From NCBI RefSeq assembly GCF_019320115.1, contig NC_089581.1:8247707-8311706 (forward strand): 64,000 bases of DNA, written 5' to 3'. Shown here piece by piece: positions 1 through 8,847 of the stretch (positions within the stretch are counted from its first letter, which is position 1; each line of letters starts with the position of its first letter). This DNA comes from Miscanthus floridulus (taxonomy: Eukaryota > Streptophyta > Magnoliopsida > Poales > Poaceae). Under the pieces are notes generated by a model, which was given only the letters and a program-made list of their open reading frames with translations, searched no databases and was not told the origin of the DNA. Position numbers and translations under genes: made by a program.

Positions 1-18
1 TGGGGAGGTTCGTTTACA

Positions 19-372
19 TCATGAACTCCCAAAGTTGTTACAAACTCTGGGAGGGGATCGATCCGGGTCCCAATTCAAACCAACATGAGCAAGATCATGT
101 GCACCCCTATTACAAGATCGTGGTACATGGACAATGTCAGCCCGACTAAAATTCAGAGACATAAGGAACTTAGCCTCTCTAAACAGGACACCATTAGCAG
201 AAAAATCATAAGAACAGGATTGGAGAGCCTCTACTAGAATTGATGAATCGGTCTCCAAAAGGATCTGAGATATACCTTTGTCAATTGTTGCATAAAGAGC
301 TGCAAGGCACGCTTGGGCCTCTGCACTAAGCGCATCATGCACCACATTGATTCTTCCTGCACCAGCCATCAC
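19..372 (-). pseudogene. LINE RNase H (RVT_3-type) domain
   Basis: A minus-strand frame of 117 codons carries the plant LINE RNase H pattern. It has an acidic/alanine block SAEAQACLAAL, then the strand ILLETDSSILVEAL with the conserved E-T-D, then a C-terminal helix with VPRSCNRGAHDLA, including the catalytic-type histidine and aspartate (A-H-D-L-A). The N-terminal catalytic aspartate would lie upstream in a broken part. It belongs to the same element as the zf-RVT block on its 5' side. The identification of the domain is firm; activity is excluded by the broken upstream frame. Confidence 0.75.
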
Positions 373-604
373 AACAGCCCCCTCTGTGATCTCTCACAAT
401 AAAGCCCCATGCACCTTTCTTTTCTCTCTGAGAGTAAGCTCACTTTGTTTCTTATTTGCCTTCTCATGTGTATGAAGATTATCAAAAGATTTCATAGCCT
501 GTACCTTATACACTATCTCCTCAGTGAACATAATTTTGTCCCCAGCATTTGCCTTGTTTCGTGCATCCCACCAAACCCAAAGAAAATCAATCACTAATAA
601 TTTT

Positions 605-1478
605 TTATCCTCCTCTAGAGAGAATTTTGATGGCAACCTGTTTTGCAGAGTTAAGGTCAATCAGAATCAGACGAAGCTGCTCCAAATTCAAAGCTCTCCA
701 ACATTTCTTGACAAATTTACATTTCAGAAAACAATGCCCACCATCTTCATTTAGCCGCCAACATACAGGGCATCGTGTATCAATGCCCATGCCTTGGTGA
801 AGAATATTCATGCGTAGAGGAAGACTGTTATGAGATAGTCTCCAGAAAAAAAAGTTTCACCTTCGGTTGGCATTGAAGCTCACAAATTTTCTTCCAATTA
901 AAGTTACAAGTGTGGTCTGAGATAGCACTAGCTTCCCCCACCTGCCTCCTTTGTGAGAGATCATTATTGTCTTTCAAAACGTGATATGCAGACTTGACTG
1001 AGAATTCTCCTTTTGAATCAAAATGCCAGGCCAAAGAATCCTCCATTCCACTTTTCAACGGAATAGATAGAATATATTTTGCATCTTCTTCCCAGAAAAC
1101 GTCATTTACCAAGCTTCTATCCCAATCACCAGACATCGGATCAATAAGATCAGAGACCTTGTTTAAAATTGTTTGCCCCCTAGGTGTACAGGGTCTTCTA
1201 GTAACACCATGTGGGATCCAGGGATCTGTCCATACATTAATCTGAGTGCCATCTCCAACCCTCCATATCAGCCCATCTTTTAGTGCTTGCACCCCCCGAA
1301 CAATACTTCTCCATGAATATGAAATTCCAGGCTTCTCTACTACTGACAGAAGGTCGCCATCAGGAAAATATTTAGCTCTCAGAACCTGAGCGCATAGAGA
1401 GTCTGGATTTAGAAGAAGGCGCCAACCCTGTCTTGCGAGCATCGCTAAATTAAAAAGATGTAGATCTCTATATCCCAA
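605..1478 (-). pseudogene. LINE RT C-terminal part with zf-RVT domain (broken)
   Basis: The frame starting near 1478 has the typical post-RT block of plant LINEs: GYRDLHLFN, then LARQGWRLL, then a W-D-P-W motif (VWTDPWIP) in a segment that follows a G-D-G-T-Q turn. Further on, in another frame (605-811), is the zinc-binding core CPVC...GHCFLKC. The change of frame between these blocks near 820-850 shows at least one frameshift. In intact elements the zf-RVT domain links RT to RNase H. No promoter or start is expected here because the RT core itself is missing. Confidence 0.75.
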
Positions 1479-1723
1479 GCCAACCCTGCCAAAAAGGAAG
1501 AAGGCAATATTTGGAATCTTCTTTTGTATATGTTCTGTCTAGTGATTATGCTTTGTGAACATATTTAGAAACACACTCTTCTCCTCACCCAGGAGCAGAA
1601 AAACAATTGATTCATACAGATGTAGACAGCCTTAAAATTTCCTGTACAAGGCTCCGACACGTGACGCAATTTACATATTCAGCACTGGATCTTTCTAACT
1701 TGTCAAACCTTTGAATTTTGCAG

Positions 1724-1867
1724 GAGGTCGCAAGGACATGGAAGGTAGAGGCGATGCCAACGTTCGTACTAGTCAAGGATGGGAAGGAGGTAAGCCGTGT
1801 GATTGGGGCCAAGAAGGACGAGCTTGAGAGAAAGATCCGGATGTTCACGTCATCTTCTTCATCCTAA
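1724..1867 (+). CDS. Thioredoxin h-type, last coding exon (partial gene)
   Basis: The exon starts after a TTTTGCAG acceptor and reads 47 codons to TAA in phase 0. It contains the thioredoxin C-terminal half: KVEAMPTF with the conserved cis-proline, the strand VLVKDGKEV, then the turn V-I-G-A-K and the last helix KDELERKI, ending in a short serine-rich tail. Thioredoxins h are cytosolic disulfide reductases fed by NADPH-thioredoxin reductase. The W-C-G/P-P-C active-site exon is not in the window and should lie to the left. The LINE at 1-1500 sits in the intervening intron. The exon is intact, so the gene may be functional if the left exons are. Family identity is very likely; the exact h subgroup cannot be told. 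Confidence 0.85.
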   Translation, partial: EVARTWKVEAMPTFVLVKDGKEVSRVIGAKKDELERKIRMFTSSSSS

Positions 1868-2081
1868 CTTAGCAGTGCATAAATCCCATCTTGTTACTGG
1901 TTTCTGGTTTCTCGACTCCAGCGGTTCGCCTGTGACGGGGGTGCTGAAATTTTTCCCTTCTCTGAATGCAAAAAAAACTATGTGAAAATGATGGTAGACG
2001 TGTCTGGGTCAATAAGACTTTCTGAAACTTGGATGTGAATGTGTCAGTCTGCGTGTTCTGTTTACAAGGAATGCATCATGT
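1868..2081 (+). other. Thioredoxin 3' UTR / flank
   Basis: AT-balanced sequence after the thioredoxin stop. It has no ORF of interest and probably holds the 3' UTR. No strong AATAAA signal is obvious close to the stop. Confidence 0.4.
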
Positions 2082-2186
2082 CACCCTGTTAACTTATCGT
2101 TTCTGTGGCTTATAAGCCGGCTGATGCTGTTTTGTCGTGAGAGAAAAACACTGTATCATGGCTGAGACGATCAAGCGAACAGGGTG
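2082..2186. mobile_element. Short MITE with perfect 9-bp TIRs
   Basis: The 105-bp element starts CACCCTGTT and ends with its exact inverse AACAGGGTG. The inside carries the grass MITE core GAGAGAAAAACACTGT and a GGCTTATAAGCCGGC palindrome. The same core occurs in the MITEs at 3222-3349 and 62974-63090, so the three form one family. It cannot encode a transposase. Confidence 0.7.
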
Positions 2187-2779
2187 TTGAGTTGCTGCAG
2201 AGTTTCAGTAATGCATGGAGATATGTCGTGCTGCAGATTTTGGTTTCATGATTCGTGGTGAGATTTGAACAACTTCCATTGACGAATTTCTCACGTTTTA
2301 TGTATTTTCACCATTCGTGGTCAGCTTCGCACTCGCACATCATGCGGGTGTAATTCTGTACTGTATCAATGAAGTGACTTTCGAATGTTCCATGCGAGTT
2401 TTGACAGACAGGTGGTCCCATTGTTTTTCCAACCCCACCTGCCCCACCTCTCAGCGTCACAAACCAGAGCGGCAGAGCCCCGGGTTTCGGCTCACGCCGC
2501 CACGCGGGATAGTCGAGTCCCCTCCGATGGCGCGAGGTCGCGAGCTGCCTCGGTCTCTCCTCCAACGAGCAACGACTCGTCAGTCACTACCTCGTAACCG
2601 TCCGCCGGAATCGATCGATTCAGAGCTCCGAGAGTCCGAGCTCTATCCAATCCACGAGGGGATCCCAATCCCTCAGGTGTCGGGTTCATAAACAGGAGTC
2701 CCAATGGACTCGTTTTTTTTTAACTCGGTCCAACAGACGGCGCAGCGACAGCAAGTGCCTAGGTCAGCCTAGATACACA
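2187..2779. other. Gene-free stretch, GC-rich centre
   Basis: A GC-rich block (about 2440-2690) has open frames on both strands, but none resembles a known domain, and codon patterns are not convincing. It may be an old promoter or 5' leader. No function can be assigned. Confidence 0.3.
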
Positions 2780-3221
2780 ATGACAGGTTAAGACTATGAT
2801 TCGGTCCCTGACCGGCACCTCCGGCCATGAGATCTGATCGGAGGTGCGACCGCAGGCCTGGCCGTGGTGGGACCGTAGTCCGACTCCGACCAAGAATACG
2901 GGAGGACCTCTGTTTGCTGCTCTTTCCCGACCGATACGATCGGGGACGACTGGGGATGACCTACAAAGGACGCTCGCTCGATTTGGGCCCGGGGAGCAAG
3001 CGGGGTAGATAAGGAAAGACGCTCAAATCAACCGTAATACCGATGACTGTACCCTGCTATGCCCTGCGCACTTGCATGACGGTACCATCGGGGCATGTCA
3101 GGTAAACACGGTAGAGCCTGCCAAACGCGTCAGAACATAAACAGTATTGTGGGCGCCGTCGTTTGCCGTACCAGGCGAACATGGTAGAGCCTGCCAGACG
3201 CGTTTGAACATAAACAGTATT

Positions 3222-3349
3222 GGCCCCGTTCGGCTTACCTTATAATCCAGCTTATTCGGCTTCTTTTTTTAGGCGGAACATCGTTTTTCTCTCCCAACAA
3301 TTCAGCCGGAACAGTGTTTTCAGCTAATTTCAGCTAAGTGAACGGGGCC
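3222..3349. mobile_element. MITE, TIR GGCCCCGTTC
   Basis: The element starts GGCCCCGTTC and ends GAACGGGGCC, a perfect 10-bp inverted pair, flanked on both sides by ATT as a likely 3-bp target duplication. Its inside matches the MITE family of 2082-2186. It is inserted in the degenerate LTR. Confidence 0.7.
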
Positions 3350-3460
3350 ATTATGGACGTCGACGGTCATCCCGTACCCGATGACGTGGGCAACAAGACT
3401 AGACAGTGTCCATATGAACTCTCTCTTTCTCTCTGACTTGTAAGGTCATCCCCTTCAACT

Positions 3461-3472
3461 ATAAAAGGGGAT
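3461..3472 (+). promoter_or_regulatory. TATA box of the degenerate LTR
   Basis: CTATAAAAGGGG lies downstream of a pyrimidine-rich stretch and about 330 bp before the presumed LTR end. The spacing fits a gypsy LTR promoter on the + strand. Confidence 0.45.
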
Positions 3473-3811
3473 ACACTTTTTTTTACCAGGAGGACAGAAA
3501 CTTCGAACCCCAAAGACTCGAAGACTCGAAAACAACAGCACAACGGCTCTAAAGCTCGACAGCTATATAGTTTACACGTTCTCAACAGCTGATAAGCTCG
3601 GACATAATACTTAGCGCATGTTTGAGCATTCATTACTCTCTTCTACTTAGCTCAGAGTTCGACCGGGCCTCTAACACTCCATTCTCATTCCTTACTCGTT
3701 TGTAACTTCACAGCAAACTTTAAACACCTAGGCTTAGAAATAAAGTCACCGACCGACCTCAACTGAATGTAGGGCTTGTTGGCTGAACAAGTATAAATTC
3801 TATCTCATTAA

Positions 3812-4030
3812 GGGCGCGTTTAGATGCAAAATTTTTTGGGTTTTGACTACTATAACACTTTCGTTTCTATTTGGCAATTAGTGTCTAATTATGGACTAAT
3901 TATGTTCGAAAGTTTCGTCTCGCGATTTCTCACCTAACTGTACCATTAATCTTTTTTATCTATATTTAATACTCCATGCATGTGCCGTAAAATTCGATGT
4001 GATAAACAGTGCACAAAAAATTTTGGGATT
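3812..4030 (-). mobile_element. Tourist-like MITE, one decayed end
   Basis: It begins GGGCGCGTTTAG right after a TAA and carries the family body (CTATTTGGCAATTAGTG, TTAATACTCCATGCATG). Compared with the MITE at 4664-4906 it lies in the opposite orientation. The right-hand terminal repeat is decayed (around GGGATTACATCC), so the right boundary is approximate. It ends about 30 bases before the proposed start codon of the export-family gene, so it makes up that gene's proximal upstream region. Confidence 0.6.
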
Positions 4031-4058
4031 ACATCCGACCACAAGGCAGGATAAAACT

Positions 4059-6140
4059 ATGAATGTTTACTTATCGGTCAAATTTCGCAACAACACCACG
4101 ACGGCCTCGGTTCTCGCCGCAGCGGCGGCCTCGCCCCCGCTGACGTCACAGAGATGGGGCCCTCTTGTCCCGTCACATCCACGGGCGAGTCCGCCTCCCG
4201 GCCTGCGCCTGCGGGCGCCCGCTTCTCCTCTCCGGGCCTCCGTTCCCCGCGATTCTTGTGCCGGAGCCACCGTACCGAGGGCGCCGTGTGCGGCGGCGGC
4301 ATTAGGTGGTGGTGTGAAGGCGGAGGCCACGGAGCGGAAGGCGCCCGTTTGGGATGTTCTGAAGCGGGTGGCGCTGCTCGCGCTTGGCTGCTGCGCTGCA
4401 GCCGCCGCGCTCGGCTGCGGCGGACTCGATCAAGGCGTCAGGATTCAGGCTGCGTGTGGCGGAGTCGCTGCGGAGGCTCGGATGGCCCGAGGATGCCGTC
4501 GTGTTCGCACTCGCGACGCTGCCGGTGATCGAGCTGCGGGGGGCGATCCCCGTTGGGTACTGGTTGCGGCTCCATCCAGTCCGCCTCACCATCCTATCCG
4601 TTCTTGGGTTTGTATTGTTTAATAATCCCCTTCGTCTCTGGTCTTGTCGTCTCTTTTGGTTAAGGCCCAGTTTAGTTTCCCAAAAATTTTGCAAAATTTT
4701 TCACATTCCCCGTCACATCGAATCTTTAGACGCATGCATGAAGTATTAAATATAAATAAAAAATAAAACTAATTACACAGTTTAGACGAAATCCACGAGA
4801 CGAATCTTTTAAGCCTAATTAGACTATGATTGGACACTATTTGCCAAATAACAACGAAAATGCTACAGCGTCCATTTTGCCAAAAATTTTGGAACTAAAC
4901 TGGCCCTAAATGATAGTTCTACTAGCACTTGCCCACTATATGTTTGATGAATTGCTGATATCTAAGCAGGCAGGGATTGCACCCCAAATATTGTGTAATA
5001 ATACTAACCCAAACTGTTGCATAGATGCTATTTCAGAAACTAAGATCCATAATTAAATTAGCTAACACAATGAAATTCAGATGGTATGATCTGCCAGATA
5101 GTTTAACAAATCCAAATATGAAAATATGTGATAGATCAGCATCTCCTACCTTGTAGCTTACCTGGGCTGGACATTGAGCTGTACATAGTCAAATAAGTGA
5201 TAAGAAGTCTGGACTTTGTAGGATATGCTGCACAATGATAATTAAATGACATGTGAACTGAGATAATATATGCTGGATCATTATATTCAGTGTTTTAACA
5301 GAAAAGGTAACCAAAGTTCGTCTGGAACAGCTTACCAATCATCTTTAGGTATGCCCAGTATATGCTTTGGAAGTCTGAAATTTGAATATGCCAATATTTG
5401 ATTTCCCAATTAAATTTGCACCTCCTAAAAGGGAACATGAATACTTTTAAATGGAACCTAAGATGAAGGAGCAGGGAAACAAGGTAGTGAATACTAGCAA
5501 GTTAAAGATAATTAATCTGCAGTTTATTAATCATTGGACTGATTAGTCCTTACATGTTTGTAAGCGAAAACTCTGACACTGCAGTGATGTTTTTGCTCAA
5601 TTTAGTAACACGTCCAAGAGGAAAACTGCCTGCTGCCACAATTCACAAGTCTCAATTACTACAAAATACACAGTTGAGTTTCTGCAGTTCAATAAACAGA
5701 TTTTGATTTTCTCTTGTGTCTTTCCCAGGAATATGGTGCCTGTACCATTTATCATCCTCTACCTGAAAAAACTTGCGAAATTTCTGTCTCGGAAAAGCGC
5801 GTCTGCAACCCGAATTATGGACCTCCTCTTTGAGCGGGCACGACGGAAGGCTGCTCCTGTTGAGGAATTCCAATGGCTCGGCTTGATGTTGTTTGTTGCC
5901 GTTCCATTCCCAGGCACAGGAGCATGGACAGGGGCCTTCATTTCATCTGTTTTAGGCATGCCATTTTGGTCAGGTTTTACAGCAAATTTTGTGGGAGTTG
6001 TCCTTGCAGGGCTGCTGGTGAACTTGCTTATGAATCTTGGCCTGAAATATGCAATTATTACTGGAGTAGTTTTGTTCTTTGTTTCAACTATAATGTGGAG
6101 TGTTCTTCGTTTCCTAAAGAAGTCTGTGAATGGCAAATGA
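4059..6140 (+). CDS. Small-multidrug-export family membrane protein (PF06695-like), 2 exons, exon 1 frameshifted
   Basis: Exon 1 is 4059-4607 and exon 2 is 5729-6140; the join G|GA keeps the frame and gives VLG-NMVPVPF. The family signature is clear: TLPVIELRGAIPVGY in exon 1, then FPGTGAWTGAF and several hydrophobic spans in exon 2, ending at TGA 6138-6140. Plant members are probably plastid membrane proteins; the true substrate is unknown despite the name. The N-terminal part is Ala/Ser/Pro/Arg-rich, like a transit peptide. It reads in a different frame from the domain: the upstream frame is open from 4059 to about 4430, while the domain frame opens only after TGA at 4360-4362 and has no ATG before exon 2. 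One extra base (or two missing) near 4380-4430 would explain this. ATG 4059 is the best upstream start but is uncertain. The intron (4608-5728) holds a MITE. The gene may be a recent pseudogene or the frameshift a sequencing error. Confidence 0.75.
4664..4906 (+). mobile_element. Tourist-like MITE in the export-gene intron
   Basis: The 243-bp element has TIRs GGCCCAGTTTAGTTCC and GGAACTAAACTGGCCC (one mismatch) and is flanked by TAA on both sides (4661-4663 and 4907-4909), the PIF/Harbinger-type target. The body is AT-rich with the grass core ATGCATGAAGTATTAAATAT. It shares its body with the opposite-facing copy at 3812-4030. Confidence 0.85.
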
Positions 6141-6786
6141 TCTAATAGTCTTCATCAAACTGTTCCTAATCCCTTCAGAGTTCAGCCTTGCGTAGGAAAT
6201 TCAGTTGTGTAATTTTAAGTGGATTTTTCAGCTTCCAAATGGATTTCTGAGAGAAAGGAACTGAGAATTGGCCATGTTTATGTAAGTCCCAAGTAAAAGT
6301 ATCTTTCTCATTCAATAATTGAATATGAGATTTTCTAGCTCTATGTTATGCCAATAACAATAAGTGATCTTGTTATCCACTAAAGCTCTACGGAAAGAGG
6401 TATTCATGGACGTTTGTCCCATTACGGTTTTGCACTCCGTAATGGCAGTTCATGACAACAGTATTTTAGAGGTTATTAGGGAACTCAACAAGGTGTCTTT
6501 CCATAATCTAGTTTGGGGCCCACCTTTTAATTTTGGAAGTCCCACAAGCTAAAAACTGGTTTGTGTTTTTTAATAATAGATCTTTCCAAAATGTAACTCA
6601 TCCGATTTAATTTGAACCTCTCACAAGTTTTGCCAAATCTTTTCTTTATTGTCAATTTTTTTTGAGAGGGTACACTTTATTGTCAAATTTAAAAAGTCAT
6701 TTACTAAACAAGCATTTATTTTAAAGTTTAACTTTAAGGTATGTTATATTTACTCCTCCTCGATCTTTAGACATTATAAATCTTTT
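6141..6786. other. 3' flank of the export-family gene
   Basis: AT-rich sequence with a possible polyadenylation region near 6314 (ATTCAATAATTGAATATGAG). No further coding signal or repeat was recognised. Confidence 0.4.
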
Positions 6787-6905
6787 AAGGGCCTGTTTGG
6801 ATCAGTTCGGATTCTTAAAAAATAGTTTTGTCTCTAGTTTCTAAAATATGGATTCTGAGCAAAAACTGGTGGGGTGTTTGGATCCCCTAGTTTTTAAGAT
6901 CTTTG
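6787..6905. mobile_element. Truncated MITE-like fragment (GGGCCTGTTTGGATC end)
   Basis: It starts with the grass TIR motif GGGCCTGTTTGGATC. A second similar motif (GGGGTGTTTGGATCCCC) occurs about 80 bp later in the same, not the inverse, orientation. This suggests a rearranged or half-deleted element. Confidence 0.3.
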
Positions 6906-7000
6906 TCAAGGTTAGTGAGTTTGCTATTATTCCTGATTGAGCTCTCATCTTTGGCATATCAAGTGATGGAAACCAAGAAATGTATCATTGTTATCTATTG

Positions 7001-7002
7001 CT

Positions 7003-7042
<40 letters not shown>
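7001..7042 (+). repeat. Homopolymer junction: T-run then 30 G
   Basis: A run of about 12 T is followed directly by 30 consecutive G (7013-7042). No gene spans it. Confidence 0.9.
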
Positions 7043-7044
<2 letters not shown>

Positions 7045-7185
7045 AGGAGGGGCATGCCCCTACTGTAAGGCTTTATTTGAGGCATTGAAAGTATCATTTC
7101 AAATAGGTAAAAATTTTAGAAGGTCTTTCACTTGCAATATATGTATGATCAGGAAGCATAGTAAAAAAATGGTCTATCGATAGGA

Positions 7186-7570
7186 GCTGACAAATGTTAT
7201 CGTCGTCTTCAGCAACATGGCACTTGTGAATTATGTGGCCAGCAAAAAGAAAATTGTTTTCATTCCATGAAAATATCATGTGTCCTCATGTTGTTGCTCT
7301 ACAACAAGCATGACATAGTATTGGGCTCTACCTAACGTGGACATATGTTAGTCAGGCCCAGAATGGCTACTTCTGATCATCGATAGTATGTAATCGAGGT
7401 CATTCAAACTTACTCTTGCTCATTTGATGTATTTGGCGTGTCAGAAAAAATGTGTTGCAGATGAGATTTCTAATAGTGAAGCACGTTTTGTTCCATTGTG
7501 GGGATCGGAGGAAACAAATGCAATAGCATGTTTGGAAGGCATGCGGCTGGCAGCTCTCAGGCGGTTGAAG
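7186..7570 (+). pseudogene. Degenerate LINE piece: zf-RVT and RNase H traces
   Basis: Around 7195-7265 a + strand frame gives YRRLQQHGTCELCGQ followed by a C and H, the zf-RVT zinc-binding pattern of plant LINEs. Around 7500-7560 another frame gives IACLEGMRLAAL, the acidic/Leu helix of the LINE RNase H domain. The expected order and spacing are kept, but frames change and a stop follows. This is a second LINE, on the opposite strand from the 1-1500 copy. Confidence 0.5.
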
Positions 7571-7749
7571 TGGTGATCCTTCAGCTCAAAAAGGTTTGTT
7601 TTAATTTTCAGTCATTCACATTAGAGTGCATCACTTCTTTCAGCCAGGTGATTAGTTCTGTTTTACTAATTATCTACTATGAAAAATTGCCTATTTAGAG
7701 ATGCAGAGAAGTTTAGCAAAAGAGTTTATCTGCATATTGTTGTAATTCT

Positions 7750-7979
7750 TTTTTTATATTTTGTTTTGGAGTCCGTGAAGGAAGCAAAGAGAGCAGGGGC
7801 AACGTGCATGGAGGGCGCGTGGCCTCGTGGACGCAGGCGGGCTCCAACGCCACTGCTCGGGCGTGGATGCGAGCTCTGCCGTGGCCTCATCCTCACCTTC
7901 CCGGCCACCGGCGAGCTCCAGGCAAGAGAAATAGCTGCTGTGAGAGGAAGAAGAAGCAGTCCGTGAGGCTAACGAGTGG
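7750..7979 (+). other. GC-rich insert without recognised coding signal
   Basis: A GC-rich block inside AT-rich DNA with short open frames on both strands. No domain or splice structure was recognised. Confidence 0.3.
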
Positions 7980-8045
7980 GGTTCACTCATAGAGACTAAC
8001 AACATTTTTTATGGGTTCGCTCATAGAGACTAACAACATTTTTTA
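7980..8045. repeat. Two-copy tandem repeat, ~33 bp
   Basis: The unit GGTTCRCTCATAGAGACTAA plus CAACATTTTTTAT occurs twice head to tail, with one base difference in the first half. It is probably a local slippage duplication. Confidence 0.8.
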
Positions 8046-8714
8046 TAAAATTTTATCTTATTTTCTGTTTTACCGTAGCATTAGCACGGGCACCCTGGCA
8101 CATTACTACGAAGCTTGCCTAAGGGTGTAGCAGCCAAGGCAGACGCTTTTCACATGCTGTCAGGAATGTGGAAGACCTTGTCGAGAGGTGTTTTATGTGG
8201 TTAGGTGGATTTCGTTCGTCAGAGATTCTGAAGGTTTATGGTCTCTCCTCACTTGTTCTTATTGCGTCAATGTGCTTCTGTCAAAGCTGATTCCCTATCT
8301 GTTCATCATAGCATAAACCTCGTGCATATAAATATTAGACAGGTGAACAATATTTTAGGAGGGCTCTTCCAATTTGAGATTGAAGTCCACCTGAACCACC
8401 TTATGCATATCAATTAACCATATTTTTGCTAGACTTGACTCTTGTTGGTAGATTGATTTTTTATGGTATATCAATTAATTTTTCTCTGATAGTGATATCA
8501 ATTAATTATTGGATCACGCAGTGTGTGATTGGATAACTTGTTAGTGTTTTAAATGACATCTTGGAATTTTCTTTTCTACAATTATGGATTGCAAACAAAT
8601 TCTAGCGTACACTAGACATATTTTACCTTTTATCTGGTTCGGTGTATCCTTGGGTGTTGTTGGCAGTTTTATATGTACATGCTTGTATATATATAACTGA
8701 ATAATGTTGTAACA

Positions 8715-8770
8715 TTGCAGGGATGTTGAGGTAGCAAAAGTTGTAGCATGCTTGGAGGGGATTCGGTAGA
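8715..8770 (+). pseudogene. Short LINE RNase H-like trace
   Basis: A + strand frame gives DVEVAKVVACLEGIR, resembling the LINE RNase H helix seen again near 7500-7560. It may be a rearranged part of the same dead LINE. The piece is short and the call weak. Confidence 0.3.
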
Positions 8771-8847
8771 AGTAGAAACAGAAGTTGTAGCATGTTCGAG
8801 TCTAACAGCTCGTGAGTTTTTTTTATTTCTTTCTTTTGATGACATGT

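Larger units (their letters stand above)
1..1500 (-). mobile_element. LINE (non-LTR retrotransposon) 3' fragment, 5'-truncated
   Basis: This is the 3' part of a plant L1-type LINE read on the minus strand. In element order it shows the end of the reverse-transcriptase region, a zinc-binding (zf-RVT) domain and an RNase H domain. The 3' end runs off the left edge of the window. Similarity ends near 1500, where sequence preceding a thioredoxin exon begins; an abrupt 5' end is normal for LINEs. The reading frame is broken several times, so the copy is dead. It lies in the presumed intron of the thioredoxin gene, in antisense orientation to it. The exact right-hand boundary is uncertain by a few tens of bases. 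Confidence 0.8.
2780..3800 (+). mobile_element. Probable degenerate gypsy LTR (solo or fragment)
   Basis: The stretch has the make-up of a grass gypsy LTR. A long GC-rich U3 is followed by CTATAAAAGGGG (3461-3472) as TATA box, then a ~330-bp leader ending in a sequence like the usual R/U5 end of Tat-type grass LTRs (ACTGAATGTAGGGC at about 3763-3776). Two imperfect ~60-bp copies containing GGTAGAGCCTGCC and AACATAAACAGTATTG lie at about 3095-3155 and 3165-3221. A MITE is inserted right after the second copy. No internal domains or paired LTR are seen, so ends and class are uncertain. Confidence 0.4.

Noticed and set aside
4154..4528. Alternative 124-codon frame in export-family exon 1 starting MGPSCPV
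   Set aside because: It reads through the domain-coding stretch in the wrong frame and has no family motif. The frame from 4059 looks more like a transit peptide, and the domain frame follows it.
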